This document shows positions 12,932-15,093 of a stretch of 15,093 nucleotides of DNA, in pieces. The number at the start of each line of letters is the position of its first letter. The stretch's first letter is position 1. Below the pieces are notes generated by a model. The model searched no databases. It saw only the letters and a list, made by a program, of their open reading frames with translations, and was not told the origin of the DNA. A program made the position numbers and the translations under genes. The DNA comes from Oscillospiraceae bacterium (lineage in GTDB: Bacteria > Bacillota > Clostridia > UMGS1883). Location of the stretch: the NCBI GenBank assembly GCA_015069065.1, contig SVJI01000019.1:1-15093 (forward strand), given 5' to 3'.

Positions 12932-14635
12932 TTACTTCATAGACTGCTCGTATGCAGAAATCATTTTCTTGCTAATGTCACCGTAACGGCAAGAATATCT
13001 CTCTCCATTGCGAATATAAGTGATATCACCTCTGCCACCTGACTTCAGTTTTACCTCTAATCGCATTGTGGTTTCGTTAATCGGGACGATATCAATTCTA
13101 TCAATAATGGCATCCACCATTTCATCAAGTGCAGTTTTTGTCATATATACTCCCGGAAAATACATCCTTTGGAAGTAGTCTTGAATTTTCTTTACACTAC
13201 TAATATATTCGCCATCATCCTTAAAATTCCTCTCAAGATTTTTAACATCTGCTTCGAGGTCTGCAATTAGGACACCCATTGATTCATTTCTGTCGGTAAA
13301 TTCTTTTTTGTCAATCGTTCCTTCAACATACAAATCAAGAAGTTTATCTCTCTTGGTTTTCTCTTTGTCTATCCTTGCCTTAATGTCTGCAATTTGCTTT
13401 TTGGTAGTGTTGGGTTTATCACTCATTTGATAAATTTTTATGAAGTCATTTACATATTCTTCAATGTTCTCTGCGATATCGGTGAAATATTCACCGAGCA
13501 TTTTATAAAGTTCAGACTCCATTACAGCAAATGAAGAACAGTTCTTTGCACCGTATCTTCTTTTTTCAGAACATATCCATTGATAAACACTTTCACCTTT
13601 TGATTTGCTGTTGGAAAAACTTGTTCTCCAATATGGTCTTTGATGTGAAGCACACCAAATCTTACCTGTAAAAATACTTCTGTCTTTAAAGGTGCGACCT
13701 CTGCTTTTTATAGCATTGCTTCTTTCGACAAAAATTTCATTACATCTGTCCCAAAGCTCTTCAGACACGATTGCCGGAACGATTTCACCTGTTTCATCCT
13801 TATACATAATCCATTCTTCTTCAGGCAAAAATCTTTGTTCTTTGGTTCGATAGTCAACGATTCGAACTTTGTTGCCACAGTAGAAACCTTTGTACTTTGG
13901 ATTTTGAATAATCCCGGAAATTGTTGTGTGCTGAATACGAGTCCCGCTTCTTCCACGATATCCTTTTTCATAAAGCATATCTTCAATTTTCCTTGTACTC
14001 AAACGACCTGTGGCATATTGTTCAAAAATAAAGCGAATCATTTCGGCTTCAGGTTCATTTATAACAAGTTTACAGTCATCTTTGTCGTAACCGAAAATTC
14101 TACTGTTACCCATAACGGCACCATTTTCGATAGACCTTTTATGACCCCAACGAACTCGTTCCGAAAGTTTACGAACTTCGTCTGCTGCTATACTTGACAT
14201 TATAGTAAGTCTAAGCTCGCTATCAGTATCTATAGTGCAAATATTATCGTTTTGGAAAAATACACCCACACCGGCACGAAGCAAATCTCTTGTGTATGTC
14301 AAACTGTCGATGGTGTTTCTTGCAAAACGGCTAACTTCCTTGGTAAGAATTAAATCAAATTCACCATTTTTTCCGTCCTCAATCATACGCATAAACTCTT
14401 CACGGTTTACGGCACTTTCACCACGAATACGGTCAACATATCCTTCAACATATTCCCAATGTGGATTGTTTTGTATAAGTTCTGTAAAGTAACTAATTTG
14501 ATGTTCGATTGAGTTCTCCTGTTCTTCTCTTGTTGTGGATACACGACCATAAAAAGTTACCCTTAATTTTAAATCAAAAATGGTCTTTCGTTCCATTTTC
14601 ATTTGGTTAGCAACTGCATATATATCCATAGACAT
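12932..14635 (-). CDS. Large serine recombinase (site-specific integrase/transposase)
   Basis: The 567-residue protein has an N-terminal resolvase catalytic domain at about 24-175 with YGRVSTTREEQENS carrying the nucleophile Ser33, and the conserved arginines of TKEVSRFARN. A recombinase domain (about 195-310) includes GIIQNPKYKG. A zinc-ribbon-like region (Cys328, His331, Cys355, Cys366) and a coiled coil at about 412-475 follow. This is the layout of phage-integrase and TnpX-type enzymes that integrate and excise large elements using one nucleophilic Ser. All expected catalytic residues are visible. The start is uncertain: ATG 14635 and ATG 14629 are both possible and neither has a strong ribosome site. 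Codons look more A/T-ending than in neighbouring genes, consistent with transfer. It likely acts on attachment sites near one of its ends, which I cannot locate. Confidence 0.92.
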   Translation of the reverse strand: MSMDIYAVANQMKMERKTIFDLKLRVTFYGRVSTTREEQENSIEHQISYFTELIQNNPHWEYVEGYVDRIRGESAVNREEFMRMIEDGKNGEFDLILTKEVSRFARNTIDSLTYTRDLLRAGVGVFFQNDNICTIDTDSELRLTIMSSIAADEVRKLSERVRWGHKRSIENGAVMGNSRIFGYDKDDCKLVINEPEAEMIRFIFEQYATGRLSTRKIEDMLYEKGYRGRSGTRIQHTTISGIIQNPKYKGFYCGNKVRIVDYRTKEQRFLPEEEWIMYKDETGEIVPAIVSEELWDRCNEIFVERSNAIKSRGRTFKDRSIFTGKIWCASHQRPYWRTSFSNSKSKGESVYQWICSEKRRYGAKNCSSFAVMESELYKMLGEYFTDIAENIEEYVNDFIKIYQMSDKPNTTKKQIADIKARIDKEKTKRDKLLDLYVEGTIDKKEFTDRNESMGVLIADLEADVKNLERNFKDDGEYISSVKKIQDYFQRMYFPGVYMTKTALDEMVDAIIDRIDIVPINETTMRLEVKLKSGGRGDITYIRNGERYSCRYGDISKKMISAYEQSMK

Positions 14636-14664
14636 TTTCCAACTTTCTTTTAATCTACACTATA

Positions 14665-14693
14665 ATGATAACGCGCTTTATTTTTGGTGTCAA
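14665..14693 (-). promoter_or_regulatory. Promoter of the recombinase gene
   Basis: On the minus strand TTGACA (14693-14688), 17 bases and TATCAT (14670-14665) stand 29 bases before the start at 14635. The recombinase can therefore be expressed separately from the small gene upstream. Confidence 0.65.
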
Positions 14694-14736
14694 GGCGTTT
14701 TATTAAATTACCAAAAACTACTAATAAAATATATGT

Positions 14737-14755
14737 AGCCGCTTGGTAAGCGGCT
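14737..14755. terminator. 8-bp hairpin between the small gene and the recombinase
   Basis: AGCCGCTT and AAGCGGCT pair around a three-base loop, just after the stop of the 49-residue gene. No good U tract follows on either strand, so termination would be weak. Confidence 0.4.
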
Positions 14756-14761
14756 TTGCTG

Positions 14762-14911
14762 TCATGCTGTCATTTTTTCAATCATTGAAATCATACGGTT
14801 ACAACGAGCAAGGTCAATCATACCTTCAGCAAGTAAAATCTTCGCCCAAGCTGTAAGAGTAAGTTTTTTTAATTTCAATTTTTCATCACATTTTTCATCA
14901 GTTTTACTCAT
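14762..14911 (-). CDS. 49-residue protein upstream of the recombinase (SHOCT-like?)
   Basis: An ATG at 14911 with GGAGG seven bases upstream opens a 49-codon frame ending in TGA. The product begins MSKTDEKCDEKLKLKKL, a Lys/Glu-rich stretch, and continues with LLAEGMIDLARCNRMISMI. The second half resembles the short SHOCT-type helix pair (L-x-x-G-x-I) often seen in small proteins next to clostridial serine recombinases. It might be a recombination accessory or regulator, but this rests only on size, position and weak resemblance. The good ribosome site and separation from other genes support it being real. Confidence 0.6.
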   Translation of the reverse strand: MSKTDEKCDEKLKLKKLTLTAWAKILLAEGMIDLARCNRMISMIEKMTA

Positions 14912-15093
14912 ATGGTTGGCCTCCTTCCATCTACCTTTTTTATGTTTCCATTAAAGTACCATAAATATTCAAAAAAGAGTTATTTTTCATAATAGAGTTT
15001 AGTGACTATTCAAACGGCTTGGAAGGCTCCACGGGAATCTCACCCCTGTGTGGTTCTCACACAACTGCCCAATGCTGTGAGGCGTTCAAGACA
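14912..15093. other. Right-edge gap without an assigned gene
   Basis: This 182-base stretch has no convincing gene. Bases 14930-15000 are AT-rich and probably hold the promoter of the 49-residue gene, though no good -35/-10 pair is seen. Bases 15018-15093 are markedly more GC-rich. On the minus strand they can form a small hairpin, TGTGTG-AGAAC-CACACA, and GGGGTGAGATTCCC. That part may belong to a structured RNA or to a gene cut by the window edge; I cannot identify it. Confidence 0.3.

Noticed and set aside
13835..14492. Plus-strand open frames of 85-120 codons inside the recombinase gene
   Set aside because: They are antisense to well-conserved recombinase domains and lack ribosome sites.
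15018..15093. Possible group II intron or riboswitch fragment
   Set aside because: The short GGGGTGAGATTCCC hairpin alone does not match a defined intron domain or riboswitch core that I can verify.

Overview
The window looks like a chromosomal segment of a spore-forming Clostridia bacterium (Oscillospiraceae/Ruminococcaceae type), moderately AT-rich. The grounds are strong GGAGG-type ribosome sites, frequent GTG/TTG-near-start ambiguities, LysM/YkuD and SpoIIQ-like wall proteins, a YtrA-type GntR/ABC operon, a DUF1846 protein and a large serine recombinase. The species assignment is inference.

Layout. (1) Bases 2-136 are the 3' end of an M23 peptidase. (2) Bases 270-3894 hold four minus-strand genes. 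Read in transcription order they are a COG0523 metal GTPase with a large His/Cys-rich insert, a second COG0523-like GTPase fused to a DUF1980/TIGR03943-like domain, a two-LysM protein whose C-terminus looks like a dead L,D-transpeptidase, and a three-LysM YkuD L,D-transpeptidase. A strong hairpin that also hides a ribosome site separates the GTPase pair from the LysM pair. (3) Divergent from the GTPases, at 4049-4960, is a ZnuA-like lipoprotein with a near-consensus promoter and a Fur-family box. The two sides together look like a zinc-acquisition and zinc-allocation locus. (4) Bases 5295-6349 hold an RluB-type pseudouridine synthase overlapping a small GNAT-like protein. (5) Bases 6738-10034 are a tightly coupled operon of a GntR (YtrA-type) repressor, an ABC ATPase and an ABC permease with a large C-terminal domain, behind a perfect -35/-10 promoter and an inverted-repeat operator. 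(6) Bases 10091-12837 hold a divergent pair, an ArsB/NhaD/CitMHS-type transporter and a DUF1846 protein, each with its own promoter. (7) Bases 12932-14911 hold a large serine recombinase and a 49-residue protein, the likely edge of a mobile element.

The most unusual thing here is a family of intergenic repeats of about 280 bp. Two near-identical full copies (4989-5267 and 6363-6647) and one internally deleted copy (155-268) each sit just downstream of a plus-strand gene in the same orientation. Each begins with a terminator-like hairpin. The full copies then contain a region that can be folded by eye into a nested three-way-junction RNA, and all copies end in a sequence that repeats one hairpin arm. 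I do not recognise this family. It could be a MITE-like element, a structured RNA, or both.
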